Source of the DNA: an uncultured Enterobacterales bacterium
GTDB lineage: Bacteria; Pseudomonadota; Gammaproteobacteria; Enterobacterales; Enterobacteriaceae
Direction of reading: 5' to 3'
NCBI GenBank assembly: GCA_946478305.1
Contig: CAMLBO010000044.1
Location: forward strand, 1 to 38,243
Length of the DNA: 38,243 nucleotides
In this document: positions 29,942 through 38,220 of the stretch, piece after piece
Layout of the letters: each line of letters begins with the position of its first letter
How positions within the stretch are numbered: the first letter of the stretch is position 1
Notes under the pieces: model-generated
The model's input: only the letters and a program-made list of their open reading frames with translations
Database searches by the model: none
Told to the model about the DNA's origin: nothing
Translations under genes and position numbers: made by a program

Positions 29942-31708
29942 TCAGTCGGCAGCCGCGCTGCGTCTGACCAGATCGGTCTTCTGCCCATTTTTGATGATTG
30001 TCTCTGGTGGCGTTTGAGGCACCAGGGCGTCGGGGGCGATATTCATATGATTAAGTACCTGCGCCATGATCTGGCCAAATATCGGTCCTGCCACGGAGCC
30101 ACCGAAGTGCTTGCCTGCCTGAGGATTGTTCACCATGACCACCAGTGCTATGCGCGGATTACTGGCTGGAGCAACACCGGCAGTGTAGTTGATGTAACCA
30201 CCGTCATATTTACCGCTGGCCCCCATTTTCTCCGCCGTACCGGTTTTTATCGCCAGACGATAGCCGGGGACCGCCGCGCTAAGCCCTGAACCACCGGGCA
30301 GGGCATCGCTCTCCATCATATGAATGACGGTCTGAACCACATCCTGAGACATGACACGGGTACCCAGCACGGGGGGCGTGACCTTGGTGATCGACAGTGG
30401 CCGGTATATGCCCAGCGCGCCGATAGTGGCGTATTCACGGGCAATTTGCAGCGGGGTTACACGCAGACCATAGCCGAACGAGAAGGTGGCGCGTTCAATG
30501 TCTGCCCAACGTTCGCGGTGCAGCGGGAAGTAACCGCTGCTCTCACCGCCGATACCCAGATCGGTGGGTTTACCCAGACCAAAGGACTGATAAAGCTGCA
30601 CCAGCACCTGGGCAGGCATCGCCAGCGCAATGTGGGATACCGCGATATCACTGGATTTCTGCAATACGCCGGTGATGGTCAAAGCAGGCCAGTGGCCAAC
30701 GTCTTTAATCAGGTGGCCATTGACAGTGTACGGTCGGGTATCCAGTACGGAGTCAGGGCGTATCATGTGACGAGCCAGCCCGGCCATAACAACCAGTGGC
30801 TTCACCGTGGAACCTGGCTCAAAGCTGTCACTGATTGCTACGTTACGCATGTCTTTCGGCTGCACACCGGCATAATTATTGGGATTATAGGAAGGGTAGG
30901 AGGCCATTCCAAGGATTTCACCGGTATTGACGTCGACCAGTACCGCAGCACCTGAATCTGCCTGGTTGAGCATCACGCCATCACGCAGACGTGAATACAT
31001 CACGTACTGCATGTAGCTGTCGATGCTCAGGTTAACCGTCGGTGGCTGCTGCGGTGGGACCTCTTTCAGGACGCCGATCACGTTGCCATGGCCGTCCTGA
31101 CGATATTCGCGCATGCCAGGCTTGCCCTCCAGCAGAGTATTAAACCCTTTTTCGACCCCGGTCAGCCCTTCGTTATCGGTGCCTACCACGCCCACTAGGT
31201 TGGCCGCTGCTTCGCTCATCGGATAATAGCGGCTGTCATCATGCTGACTGCTGATGCCGCCAAGATGCAGCTGGCCGATGTCATTGGCGATACCCTGTTC
31301 CACCTTGCGTCCCAGATAAACAAAGCGGCGTTGTGGGTCACTGGTAATGGTCTGCTGCAGTTGCGAGAGTGGCATATCCAACGCAGAGGCCAGATACTGC
31401 CATTTCGGGCTGTTAAGGTCGCTGTGCAGCTGCAGGACGCGGAAGGGATCGGCGATAATGTCTTTGGATGCAACGCTCAGTGCCAGCGGGTGGCCGTTAC
31501 GGTCAGCAATAGTGCCACGGTCGGCGGGGATCACGGTTGAACGCAATGAGCGCTGGTCCGCCTGACGTTCCAGCATTGGGCGGTTAAGCAATTGCAAATA
31601 GCCAACGCGGGCCAACAGAAAGACCATGCAACAGACAATACCCAGACAAATCAGGGCAAAGCGTTTTGAATAAAAATGGGGTTGTGCATTGGCTTTTTTC
31701 GGGGGCAT
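29942..31708 (-). CDS. FtsI/PBP3-like peptidoglycan transpeptidase (paralogue outside the dcw cluster)
   Basis: This class B penicillin-binding protein cross-links peptidoglycan, related to division-specific FtsI. The 588-residue product has a cytoplasmic tail, one membrane helix (about 15-36), and the pedestal domain (RSTVIPADRGTIADRNGHPLA). The transpeptidase domain has active-site S300-T-V-K303, a second motif S352-S-D354, and K488-T-G490. E. coli FtsI has SSN in the second motif, so here Asn is replaced by Asp. Neighbours are not dcw genes, so this is a second copy, comparable to the PBP3 paralogue known in Salmonella (PBP3SAL). I use the ATG at 31708; in-frame alternatives at 31726 and TTG 31744 lack ribosome-binding sites. 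It lies 186 nt downstream of a dinI homologue on the same strand. Confidence 0.88.
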   Translation of the reverse strand: MPPKKANAQPHFYSKRFALICLGIVCCMVFLLARVGYLQLLNRPMLERQADQRSLRSTVIPADRGTIADRNGHPLALSVASKDIIADPFRVLQLHSDLNSPKWQYLASALDMPLSQLQQTITSDPQRRFVYLGRKVEQGIANDIGQLHLGGISSQHDDSRYYPMSEAAANLVGVVGTDNEGLTGVEKGFNTLLEGKPGMREYRQDGHGNVIGVLKEVPPQQPPTVNLSIDSYMQYVMYSRLRDGVMLNQADSGAAVLVDVNTGEILGMASYPSYNPNNYAGVQPKDMRNVAISDSFEPGSTVKPLVVMAGLARHMIRPDSVLDTRPYTVNGHLIKDVGHWPALTITGVLQKSSDIAVSHIALAMPAQVLVQLYQSFGLGKPTDLGIGGESSGYFPLHRERWADIERATFSFGYGLRVTPLQIAREYATIGALGIYRPLSITKVTPPVLGTRVMSQDVVQTVIHMMESDALPGGSGLSAAVPGYRLAIKTGTAEKMGASGKYDGGYINYTAGVAPASNPRIALVVMVNNPQAGKHFGGSVAGPIFGQIMAQVLNHMNIAPDALVPQTPPETIIKNGQKTDLVRRSAAAD

Positions 31709-31787
31709 GGTGGCTTCGCAAGTCATTGACGCTGATGTTGCCAAAGAACGACGAAGCTGAAGGCAAAATGCTGGTTAATTCAGCATA

Positions 31788-31861
31788 AACCCGGCACTCA
31801 TCATTCTGATTGATAATGAATTTTGTATCATGCCCATATTATAATAAGCGATTGCCGGGTT
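31788..31861. repeat. 74-bp element bounded by a 9-bp perfect inverted repeat
   Basis: AACCCGGCA (31788-31796) and TGCCGGGTT (31853-31861) are exact inverted copies flanking 56 bp of AT-rich DNA. The inside contains a TATAAT on the minus strand that could serve the PBP3-like gene. It may be a small non-autonomous element or a leader hairpin. Confidence 0.4.
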
Positions 31862-31894
31862 ATGTTTATTTCGGTTGCGCTTTGTAAGTAACCG

Positions 31895-32137
31895 TTACTC
31901 AGCCGAGAGCCATTCATCGGCCTCTTCGAACATCTCTTCCAGCATTTGATTGAGATGAGAACGGTCCTGCTTACTGGCGCCAGAGGTATTCAGACCATTC
32001 GCCTGCATCGGTTTTACTTTGACTTCAGCATCAGGAAATAAGCGGTGGACGCGTTTAGTCAGCTCAGCCTTAATTTTGTCGCTGGCATCCGGGATACCTG
32101 CCACGTTGCGTTTGTCATAAACCAGTTCAACCAGCAT
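31895..32137 (-). CDS. DinI-family SOS protein
   Basis: A small acidic protein of the DinI family; DinI binds and stabilises RecA filaments and tunes the SOS response. The 80-residue product aligns along its length with E. coli DinI. It begins MLVELVYDKRN, with IKAELTKRVHRLFPDAEVKVKPMQANGLNTSGASKQDRSHLNQMLEEMFEEADEWL; the acidic C-terminal helix thought to mimic DNA is intact. AAGGA lies 9 nt before the ATG. A LexA box begins 38 nt upstream. Other DinI-family members (for example phage TumA-like or MsgA/YebG-neighbour types) cannot be told apart here. Confidence 0.88.
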   Translation of the reverse strand: MLVELVYDKRNVAGIPDASDKIKAELTKRVHRLFPDAEVKVKPMQANGLNTSGASKQDRSHLNQMLEEMFEEADEWLSAE

Positions 32138-32172
32138 TACACTTATCCTTCATACAGATATGTCAGTAAATT

Positions 32173-32192
32173 AACTGGCTAAATATACAGTA
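32173..32192 (-). promoter_or_regulatory. LexA (SOS) box upstream of the dinI homologue
   Basis: On the minus strand the site reads TACTGTATATTTAGCCAGTT. It has a perfect CTGT half-site and a CCAG half-site (consensus ACAG) with the correct 8-nt spacing, 38 nt from the start codon. It also lies upstream of the divergent scs operon. Confidence 0.8.
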
Positions 32193-32222
32193 AAAACAGC
32201 GACTGCTCCAGCTGTTTTAAGC

Positions 32223-32237
32223 GTAAATTCATGTAAT
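32223..32237 (+). promoter_or_regulatory. Candidate CpxR box upstream of scsA
   Basis: GTAAA-N5-GTAAT matches the CpxR consensus GTAAA-N5-GTAAA at nine of ten defined positions. It is centred about 58 nt before the inferred scs transcription start. Cpx control of scs genes is reported in Salmonella, as I recall, which supports the call. Confidence 0.55.
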
Positions 32238-32253
32238 AGGTTATATATAGCCC

Positions 32254-32281
32254 TTGTGAATGTTTGGCTGGAAGTTAGAAT
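32254..32281 (+). promoter_or_regulatory. Candidate sigma-70 promoter of scsABCD
   Basis: TTGTGA (32254-32259), 16-nt spacer, TAGAAT (32276-32281). It ends about 25 nt before the scsA ATG, leaving a short leader with the GAGGAA ribosome-binding site (32298-32303). Confidence 0.5.
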
Positions 32282-32306
32282 ACGGCCAGTATCTAATGAG
32301 GAATTA

Positions 32307-32684
32307 ATGATAAAGCAACGGCGCTCCGCACTGGTTTTTTTCTGCCTGGCTACTCTGGTTATACTGACATGTATGACGCAGCGTATCGCCGGGATGAACG
32401 CGCTTGCTGCTTCCCTGCGTGCCGATACTGTGACACAGCAGGTCTCCCCAAATGCCGTGGGTAGCACATCAGAAGCGGCCGCTATCCCCACTCCCTGCGA
32501 GTTGAGCAGCAAATCCATGTTGTCAGCTCCCCCTGTTATCCTCGAGTTTGCGCTACTGGCCCTTGGTCTGCTGTTGGCATTTTTGTCAGCGGGCAATCTG
32601 GCCGCTGTCCGCACGCTCCTGCCTGATGCCGTGCCTGTTCCGCGACTGCGGGTACATTTGCGGCTCTGCGTCTTCCGGGAATAA
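32307..32684 (+). CDS. scsA: ScsA-like copper-sensitivity suppressor protein
   Basis: A small inner-membrane or periplasmic protein that opens the scs operon; ScsA is linked to copper and peroxide tolerance in Salmonella. The 125-residue product has an N-terminal hydrophobic segment (RRSALVFFCLATLVILTCM), a central Ala/Ser-rich stretch, and a second membrane helix (PPVILEFALLALGLLLAFLSAG). The tail RVHLRLCVFRE is of the type common in this group. Two cysteines (T-C-M and P-C-E) and a third near the end are present. The ATG at 32307 is chosen because GAGGAA lies just upstream; an earlier in-frame ATG at 32256 overlaps the promoter. Identity rests mainly on position before scsB. Confidence 0.7.
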   Translation: MIKQRRSALVFFCLATLVILTCMTQRIAGMNALAASLRADTVTQQVSPNAVGSTSEAAAIPTPCELSSKSMLSAPPVILEFALLALGLLLAFLSAGNLAAVRTLLPDAVPVPRLRVHLRLCVFRE

Positions 32685-32739
32685 AAACGCGCCTCCGCTG
32701 TTGTTTCGGATGTGACATTTTTATTTTTGGAGAAAATTT

Positions 32740-34773
32740 ATGCATAGTGCCTTCAGGGCGGCCATGGCCTGCCTGCTGCTGCTTTGGCTGCCTCAGCTTT
32801 ATGCGGCGGATTCAGGCTGGCTGCAAAGTCCACAAAACTCCCACGCCAAAGTGCGTTTTCAGGCCGAACCGTCGGGTGCTGAAACCCAGGTTCTGCTCTC
32901 GGTCAGTCTGGAAAAAGGCTGGAAAACTTACTGGCGTTCGCCCGGTGAGGGCGGCGTTGCGCCAGTCATCGAATGGCAAGACAGCGCTGCGCCAGCGCAG
33001 TGGTTCTGGCCCACGCCATCGCGTTTTGACGTTGCGGGGCTGACCACGCAGGGCTATCACGACGATGTGACTTTCCCGATCGTTATCAGAGGGACATCAC
33101 CCACGACGTTGTCCGGCACGCTGACGCTGCCGACGTGCAGCAATGTCTGTATTCTGACCGATTATCCCTTCCATCTGGATCTCACCGCTGCGGGCGACAG
33201 GGCTGAATTCTCACGTCAGTTTGCTATCGCGATGGGACAGGTGCCTATCGCGCAGGGACTGACTGACGACGCTTCGGCCGCTTACCGGCAGGGTAGTCTG
33301 GTGATTTCCGCCAGCCGCACGCAGGGCTGGCAGAGTCCAGCGCTGTTTATTGACGGGCTGGAGGGCAGCGCCTTTGGTAAACCGCAGATAAAAACGGATG
33401 GTGCACAACTGTCGGCAACCGTACCTGTCACCGACGAATGGGGTGAGGCGGCGGGGGACATCAGCGGAAAAACGCTGAGTCTGGTGCTGGCAGACAATGG
33501 GATAGCGCAGCAACTGACGCTGCCTGTCGATAAGCTGACGGGCGCAGCAGCTGGCGGCGCAGTAGCGCTTTGGCAAATTGCACTGATGGCACTGGCGGGC
33601 GGGTTTATCCTCAACCTGATGCCCTGTGTTTTACCCGTGCTCGGAATGAAACTCGGCAGCATTTTGCAGGTAAAACAGCGTGACCGTAAAAGCGTGCGGG
33701 TACAGTTCCTCGCGTCCTCGGCGGGTATCATTACGTCGTTTCTGGCCCTTGCGCTGCTGATGACCGTGCTGCGTTACACCAATCAAACCCTCGGCTGGGG
33801 CATTCAGTTCCAGAGCCCGTGGTTTATCGGCCTGATGGTGCTGGTCACGGCGTTGTTCACCGCTAATCTGCTGGGACTGTTTGAAATCAATCTGCCATCG
33901 CGCATGACCACCCGTCTTGCCACCCAAAAACGTAGCGGACTGGCGGGCAATTTTGGTGAAGGGGCTTTTGCAACTCTGTTAGCAACACCCTGCTCAGCCC
34001 CTTTCCTCGGGACCGCCGTGGCCTTTGCGCTGGCAGCACCGTTGCCGGTGTTGTGGGGATTGTTTCTGATGCTGGGGATTGGCATGAGCCTGCCGTGGCT
34101 GCTGATTGCCATCTGGCCTGGGCTGGCGCTGCGTCTGCCACGACCGGGGCGCTGGATGCTGCGCCTGCGTCTGGCGCTGGGTGTGTTGATGCTGGCGGCT
34201 TGTCTGTGGTTGCTGAGCCTGATGCAAAACCATCTGAGTACTGAGGTTGTTATCAGCATTGCTGCGTTGATGCTGCTGGCACTGATGGTGGCGTCTTTAA
34301 GACGCTATGGCAGACGCAATACGGCGGTGGCGCTTTGCACCGGGTTGCTGCTGGGCGGTCTGCTGATGCTGACAGCCGCGTTCTTTTTCAGCGGCACCAG
34401 CAGACCGTTGCAGGATAAGGTCAACTGGCAGCCGCTCACCGAGCAGGCGATCACTGAAGCTCTTGCCCAAAATAAAGTGGTGTTTGTCGATGTCACCGCC
34501 GACTGGTGCGTTACCTGTAAGGCCAATAAATTCAACGTGCTGCTGCGTGATGACGTGCAACAGGCGCTGAGTGACCAACAGGTTGTGGCCCTGCGCGGTG
34601 ACTGGAGCCGTCCGTCGAAACCGATCAATGAATTTCTGCAAAAACGCGGCAGCGTTGCCGTACCGTTCAACCAAATTTATGGACCGGGTATGCCCGTTGG
34701 CGAAATTCTATCGCCGCTGCTGACCCGTGACGCCGTTTTACAGGGGCTGAAAAATGCCCGTGGAGAGAAATAA
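32740..34773 (+). CDS. scsB: ScsB, DsbD-like transmembrane thiol reductant transporter
   Basis: An inner-membrane protein that passes electrons from cytoplasmic thioredoxin to periplasmic partners (ScsC). The 677-residue precursor has a signal peptide (about 1-22, LLLLWLPQLYAA). The periplasmic alpha domain carries C133 and C137 (CSNVC). An eight-helix beta domain carries the redox pair C296 (NLMPCVLPVLGMK) and C418 (ATPCSAPFLG). The C-terminal thioredoxin-like gamma domain has C590-V-T-C593 (DVTADWCVTCKANK). All six expected cysteines are therefore present. GGAG lies 7 nt before the ATG. The stop codon overlaps the scsC start (TAATG), indicating translational coupling. Confidence 0.95.
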   Translation: MHSAFRAAMACLLLLWLPQLYAADSGWLQSPQNSHAKVRFQAEPSGAETQVLLSVSLEKGWKTYWRSPGEGGVAPVIEWQDSAAPAQWFWPTPSRFDVAGLTTQGYHDDVTFPIVIRGTSPTTLSGTLTLPTCSNVCILTDYPFHLDLTAAGDRAEFSRQFAIAMGQVPIAQGLTDDASAAYRQGSLVISASRTQGWQSPALFIDGLEGSAFGKPQIKTDGAQLSATVPVTDEWGEAAGDISGKTLSLVLADNGIAQQLTLPVDKLTGAAAGGAVALWQIALMALAGGFILNLMPCVLPVLGMKLGSILQVKQRDRKSVRVQFLASSAGIITSFLALALLMTVLRYTNQTLGWGIQFQSPWFIGLMVLVTALFTANLLGLFEINLPSRMTTRLATQKRSGLAGNFGEGAFATLLATPCSAPFLGTAVAFALAAPLPVLWGLFLMLGIGMSLPWLLIAIWPGLALRLPRPGRWMLRLRLALGVLMLAACLWLLSLMQNHLSTEVVISIAALMLLALMVASLRRYGRRNTAVALCTGLLLGGLLMLTAAFFFSGTSRPLQDKVNWQPLTEQAITEALAQNKVVFVDVTADWCVTCKANKFNVLLRDDVQQALSDQQVVALRGDWSRPSKPINEFLQKRGSVAVPFNQIYGPGMPVGEILSPLLTRDAVLQGLKNARGEK

Positions 34774-35375
34774 TGAAAACGTTAATGCTGATTTTGATGA
34801 TGGTGGTATCGCCTCTTTCGCTGGCACAGTCACCGGCCGCGGAACAAACACCGGAGCAGATTCTGTTTAAGGATCCTGCCACGCCACGTTTCGGGGCCAA
34901 AGATGCCCGGCTGACGCTGGTGTCATTCACCGATTATAACTGTCCCTACTGCAAACAGTTTGACCCGATGTTGGAGCGGCTGGTGAAAGAAAATCCTGAC
35001 GTCGCGGTGGTGATTAAGTTGCTGCCGTTTCGTGGTGCCAGTTCGATCAGCGCAGGCCGCGCAGCGCTGACCGTCTGGGAGCAGCAGCCTGACAAATTCA
35101 TGGCGCTGCACCAGCGGATGATGGCGAAAAAAGGGCCTCAGGATGAAGAGAGTATCGATGCCGCGATTGCTAAAGTCGGTCTTGAACCCGTCAAAGTGAC
35201 GCCCGAAAGTTATCTGCAACTGAAAACCAATGTTGAAATCGCCGAAGTGCTGGGGATTCAGGGGACACCGGCCACCATTATTGGTGACCAGTTGGTTGCT
35301 GGTGCCATCTCCTGGGATGACCTTAATACGCTGGTTAAGGCGCAACTGGCGAAGGTAAAAAATGGGAAAAGTTAA
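34773..35375 (+). CDS. scsC: ScsC, DsbA-fold periplasmic thiol-disulfide protein
   Basis: A periplasmic thioredoxin-fold isomerase/reductase partner of ScsB, which protects proteins under copper stress. The 200-residue precursor has a signal peptide ending near SLAQS (about residue 20) and the catalytic C57-P-Y-C60. The cis-proline loop is GTPATI near residue 167. The spacing resembles Salmonella ScsC, including an N-terminal extension (AEQTPEQILFKDPATPRFG) that in some species mediates trimerisation; here it is short. It overlaps scsB by one base and scsD by 14 bases. Confidence 0.94.
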   Translation: MKTLMLILMMVVSPLSLAQSPAAEQTPEQILFKDPATPRFGAKDARLTLVSFTDYNCPYCKQFDPMLERLVKENPDVAVVIKLLPFRGASSISAGRAALTVWEQQPDKFMALHQRMMAKKGPQDEESIDAAIAKVGLEPVKVTPESYLQLKTNVEIAEVLGIQGTPATIIGDQLVAGAISWDDLNTLVKAQLAKVKNGKS

Positions 35376-35862
35376 GCGTTGGGCAAAAGAGCTGGGGATC
35401 GGTGTTGTGCTGGTGATGGTGGTGCTGCTGGGCATGGATTTTCTGCGTGCCCCGCAGGCACCGGCTAACTTTGGCCATCAACCGCTGCTAACCCTGGATA
35501 GCCAGAGTCTTACCCTCAACGAGCAAAGCCAGCAGCGCCCGCTGCTGGTTTACTTTTGGGCGACCTGGTGTGGCGTATGTAAAATCACCACGCCGGAGGT
35601 GGGCAAGCTGGCAGCCGAAGGTGAAAACGTGTTAACGGTGGCCTTGCGCTCTGGCGATGGCAGCCAATTGCAACGCTATCTGCAGGCGAAAGGCATTGAG
35701 ATGCCGGTGGTTAATGACCCGCGCGGTGAGCTTTCAGCACAATGGGATATCGGCGTGACCCCGACGTTTGTCATTATTGATAAGGGCAGGATGGTTACCA
35801 CCACGACGGGCTGGACATCTTACTGGGGCATGAAAGCCCGCCTATGGTGGGCGGGCCTTTAG
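35362..35862 (+). CDS. scsD: ScsD, membrane-anchored TlpA-like thioredoxin
   Basis: A periplasm-facing thioredoxin-like protein anchored by one N-terminal helix (about residues 11-26, LGIGVVLVMVVLLGM). The 166-residue product has the active site C70-G-V-C73 in FWATWCGVCK and the cis-proline motif GVTPTFVIID. It is the last gene of scsABCD; its start lies inside the scsC 3' end. Stop codon TAG at 35860-35862 lies in the arm of a GC-rich hairpin. It converges on yejM with an 8-nt gap. Confidence 0.93.
   Translation: MGKVKRWAKELGIGVVLVMVVLLGMDFLRAPQAPANFGHQPLLTLDSQSLTLNEQSQQRPLLVYFWATWCGVCKITTPEVGKLAAEGENVLTVALRSGDGSQLQRYLQAKGIEMPVVNDPRGELSAQWDIGVTPTFVIIDKGRMVTTTTGWTSYWGMKARLWWAGL
35833..35860. 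terminator. Hairpin between convergent scsD and yejM
   Basis: CCCGCC (35837-35842) pairs with GGCGGG (35850-35855), and AAAG/CTTT outside extends the stem past a one-base bulge. T tracts are short on both strands, so termination may be weak; the hairpin overlaps the end of scsD coding sequence. Confidence 0.5.
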
Positions 35863-35870
35863 TCTGGTGC

Positions 35871-37652
35871 TTAGTTTGCAATAAACCGCTTTTCATCGGT
35901 CAGAACCTGTAACAGCAGGCCCAGTTCCGGTTTCTGATCTTTAATGCGTTTGCCAGCAAGGTCATAAGCGCGGTAGTCGCCATCTCTTTCCAGTTGCAAG
36001 GTCTGGGACGGTGTGATGATGACCAGGGTGCCGTTGTCACTGGTTGAGATCCAGTTATGGCGGCGCTTGGCTGCAAACAAGTCCTCACCCTGAGAGAAAT
36101 CAGCAGGTGAAGTCGTGACATGCAACAGGCGCTGCATCAGGGTCGTCATCACATCTTCGTGATCGGTCAGCTTGTTGATGGACTGTGCTGGCGTTCCCGG
36201 CCAGTGGATGACCAGCGGAACCTGCAGTTGGTCACGGTTCATATTATTGCCTGAATCCCAGGTTCCATTTTCATTCAGCTCTACGCCATGCGCAGCGGTG
36301 ATGACCACCACGGTTTTGTCCAATACACCGCGTGTCTTCAGTTCCTGTAAAATCTCGGCGATACGCTGATCGACCTCCTGCGTACCTTGCTGATAACGCT
36401 GAACGAAGGCTTTCCCAGTCGGTACAGCGTCATTGCCATGGCGTAATGTGGAAGAAACACCGTTCAGACCGATATAGGAGAACCATGGACGCGTACTGCG
36501 CGCATTCAGCCACTGTTGCCATTGCTGGGCCGTCAGTGAGTCTGGCTGATTGGCCGGCGCCGGTAATGAGAAATCGGTCAGCAGCGCCTGACGATACAGT
36601 GTGCTGTTGAATCCATCGGATGAGAACAACCCAAACTCATACCCTTGCTTGGCCAGTGATGTCATCAGCACCGAAGATTTGCGCGCAGAAATAATGCCTT
36701 CCATATAGGTTGGCGAAATTCCATAGAACAGGCCGAAAAGACCGGTGTCGACGCGGTTGCCTGAGCTGTAATGCTGGTTGAAGCTGACGTTCTCATGCGC
36801 AAATGCATTGAGAGCGGGCATATCTTTCGCCGTGGTCGAGGCGTGAAGGCCATCAACCACGATCATCAGTAAATTATAGCCGCTGCCTTTATCCCGGAAA
36901 TTGATGTCGTTGAGTGGATACTCCACCGACAGCGCTTCTGGATTGCCTTGCTCAATCAAACGTTGCTGATAAGCCTGTGCGTCCAGCAAGCCATGTTTCT
37001 CAAGGAACTTACGGGCGGTCATCGGGTACGACAACGGCAGGTTGGAGCGCTGCATGGTGATCGGGCGGTAGAAATTGGCATCCGCCCAGATATACATCAG
37101 GTGCGACGCAAAGAAGCTGACAATAAATAATGCCACTAAAGGCTTGGCGAAATTGCGTCGATTCAGACTGCGCAGTTTCTGCCATGCCCAGGTACCGAAC
37201 AACATTTCCACCAAAAAGATAATAGGGACAGCAATAAACATTAACTGCCAGTCGCGGGCCAGTTCGCCTCGTCCGGGGTTGACCACAAGTTCCCACACTA
37301 CCGGATTAATGTGCAGGTGGAAGCGGGTAAACACCTCGGTATCTACCAACAACAACGTCAGCCCGGCCGTGGCTAAAATAGCCGACAGGAACCGCAGGAG
37401 ACGTTGTGACATCACCACAAAGGTGAGCGGGAAGATGATCAGCAGATAGGTAGAGAAACCAATAAAGCTGAAATGCCCAAGCCAACTGACCAGCGCATAA
37501 ATACGCCCTTCAAGCGAAGAGGGCCAGTCAGACACAAAAAGATAGCGGCTGCCGAGTCCGAGACTGAGCAGAATATTAAACAGGGCGAACCAGTGCCCCC
37601 AGCTGATCATCTGGGATACTTTTTCGCGATAGCGCTGACTATTTGTCACCAT
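35871..37652 (-). CDS. yejM: YejM/PbgA, inner-membrane regulator of LPS synthesis
   Basis: An essential inner-membrane protein in E. coli that senses LPS and controls LpxC proteolysis through LapB. The 593-residue product has five N-terminal membrane helices (about residues 17-190), starting MVTNSQRYREKVSQMISWGHWFALFNILLSLG as in E. coli. A periplasmic sulfatase/phosphatase-like domain follows (NLLMIVVDGLHAS, TAAHGVELNENGTWDSGNNMNRDQLQVPLVIHWPGTPAQ), ending LLLQVLTDEKRFIAN, identical to the E. coli C-terminus. It is seven residues longer than the E. coli protein (586). It follows yejL by 24 nt and is likely cotranscribed with it. Confidence 0.97.
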   Translation of the reverse strand: MVTNSQRYREKVSQMISWGHWFALFNILLSLGLGSRYLFVSDWPSSLEGRIYALVSWLGHFSFIGFSTYLLIIFPLTFVVMSQRLLRFLSAILATAGLTLLLVDTEVFTRFHLHINPVVWELVVNPGRGELARDWQLMFIAVPIIFLVEMLFGTWAWQKLRSLNRRNFAKPLVALFIVSFFASHLMYIWADANFYRPITMQRSNLPLSYPMTARKFLEKHGLLDAQAYQQRLIEQGNPEALSVEYPLNDINFRDKGSGYNLLMIVVDGLHASTTAKDMPALNAFAHENVSFNQHYSSGNRVDTGLFGLFYGISPTYMEGIISARKSSVLMTSLAKQGYEFGLFSSDGFNSTLYRQALLTDFSLPAPANQPDSLTAQQWQQWLNARSTRPWFSYIGLNGVSSTLRHGNDAVPTGKAFVQRYQQGTQEVDQRIAEILQELKTRGVLDKTVVVITAAHGVELNENGTWDSGNNMNRDQLQVPLVIHWPGTPAQSINKLTDHEDVMTTLMQRLLHVTTSPADFSQGEDLFAAKRRHNWISTSDNGTLVIITPSQTLQLERDGDYRAYDLAGKRIKDQKPELGLLLQVLTDEKRFIAN

Positions 37653-37676
37653 AAGAGGTTTTGGGCAAATGTTGGA

Positions 37677-37904
37677 TTAATGGGCTTTATCTTCTCTTAT
37701 CGACGCTTGCAGTGCACTTGCAAAAGAGCCTGCAATGGCTTTTCGCTGCGCAGGTGCGACGCTGGTATTGATTAAGTTGGTCACCATATTACCCAAAACC
37801 ATCAGAGAAAGGTCGGTTGGGGTGCGGTGATTTTCCAGTACATTGACCAGTTCAGAAAGGATCTGTTCAACGTGTTCGTCACTGTAACGAGATGATCGTG
37901 GCAT
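37677..37904 (-). CDS. yejL: YejL, UPF0352 family protein
   Basis: A small conserved cytoplasmic protein of unknown function. The 75-residue product ([20 protein letters not shown]..., [15 protein letters not shown]) matches E. coli YejL in length and sequence. It forms a minus-strand operon with yejM and is divergent from yejK, the standard arrangement in enterobacteria. Confidence 0.95.
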   Translation of the reverse strand: MPRSSRYSDEHVEQILSELVNVLENHRTPTDLSLMVLGNMVTNLINTSVAPAQRKAIAGSFASALQASIREDKAH

Positions 37905-38147
37905 GGATTAATGTGCTCAAAGCCTGACAAAGTGCAATATCTTAACTTATCGTGGCATCAGTTTCTGCATTTTTATAACGTGGCCAACGTTGAGATACTG
38001 ATGGGATGTATTTATTTGTGTTTCCGCACCCGAGGCTTTGCGGTTGCAAGGACGGCGCATTCAATGTTTGAATACGCGCCATTACAGTTTGGATATTGAT
38101 CCCTCTGTCATCCTTTTTTATAAAAATGCCTAACCGGAGAAACTCCC
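37905..38147. promoter_or_regulatory. Divergent intergenic region yejL-yejK
   Basis: 243 bp with no gene. It ends in GGAGA (38136-38140) 7 nt before the yejK ATG, and TATAAA near 38119-38124 could be its -10. No other structure stands out. Confidence 0.4.
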
Positions 38148-38220
38148 ATGAGTCTGGATATCGAGCAGATCGCTCTGCACCAGTTGAACAAGCGTGACGA
38201 GCAGACGCTGGATGTTGTAC
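38148..38220 (+). CDS. yejK: YejK nucleoid-associated protein, 5' fragment (contig end)
   Basis: The first 24 codons of yejK, beginning MSLDIEQIALHQLNKRDEQT, match E. coli YejK (NdpA), a nucleoid-associated protein of about 335 residues. The gene is cut by the end of the assembled DNA at about 38220; what follows is sequencing adapter. A GGAGA ribosome-binding site lies 7 nt upstream. Confidence 0.9.

Noticed and set aside
31801-31830. Fur-box-like sequence (TGATAATGAATTTTGTATCA)
   Set aside because: Only one half-site fits; roughly half of the 19 consensus positions match, which is too weak in AT-rich DNA.
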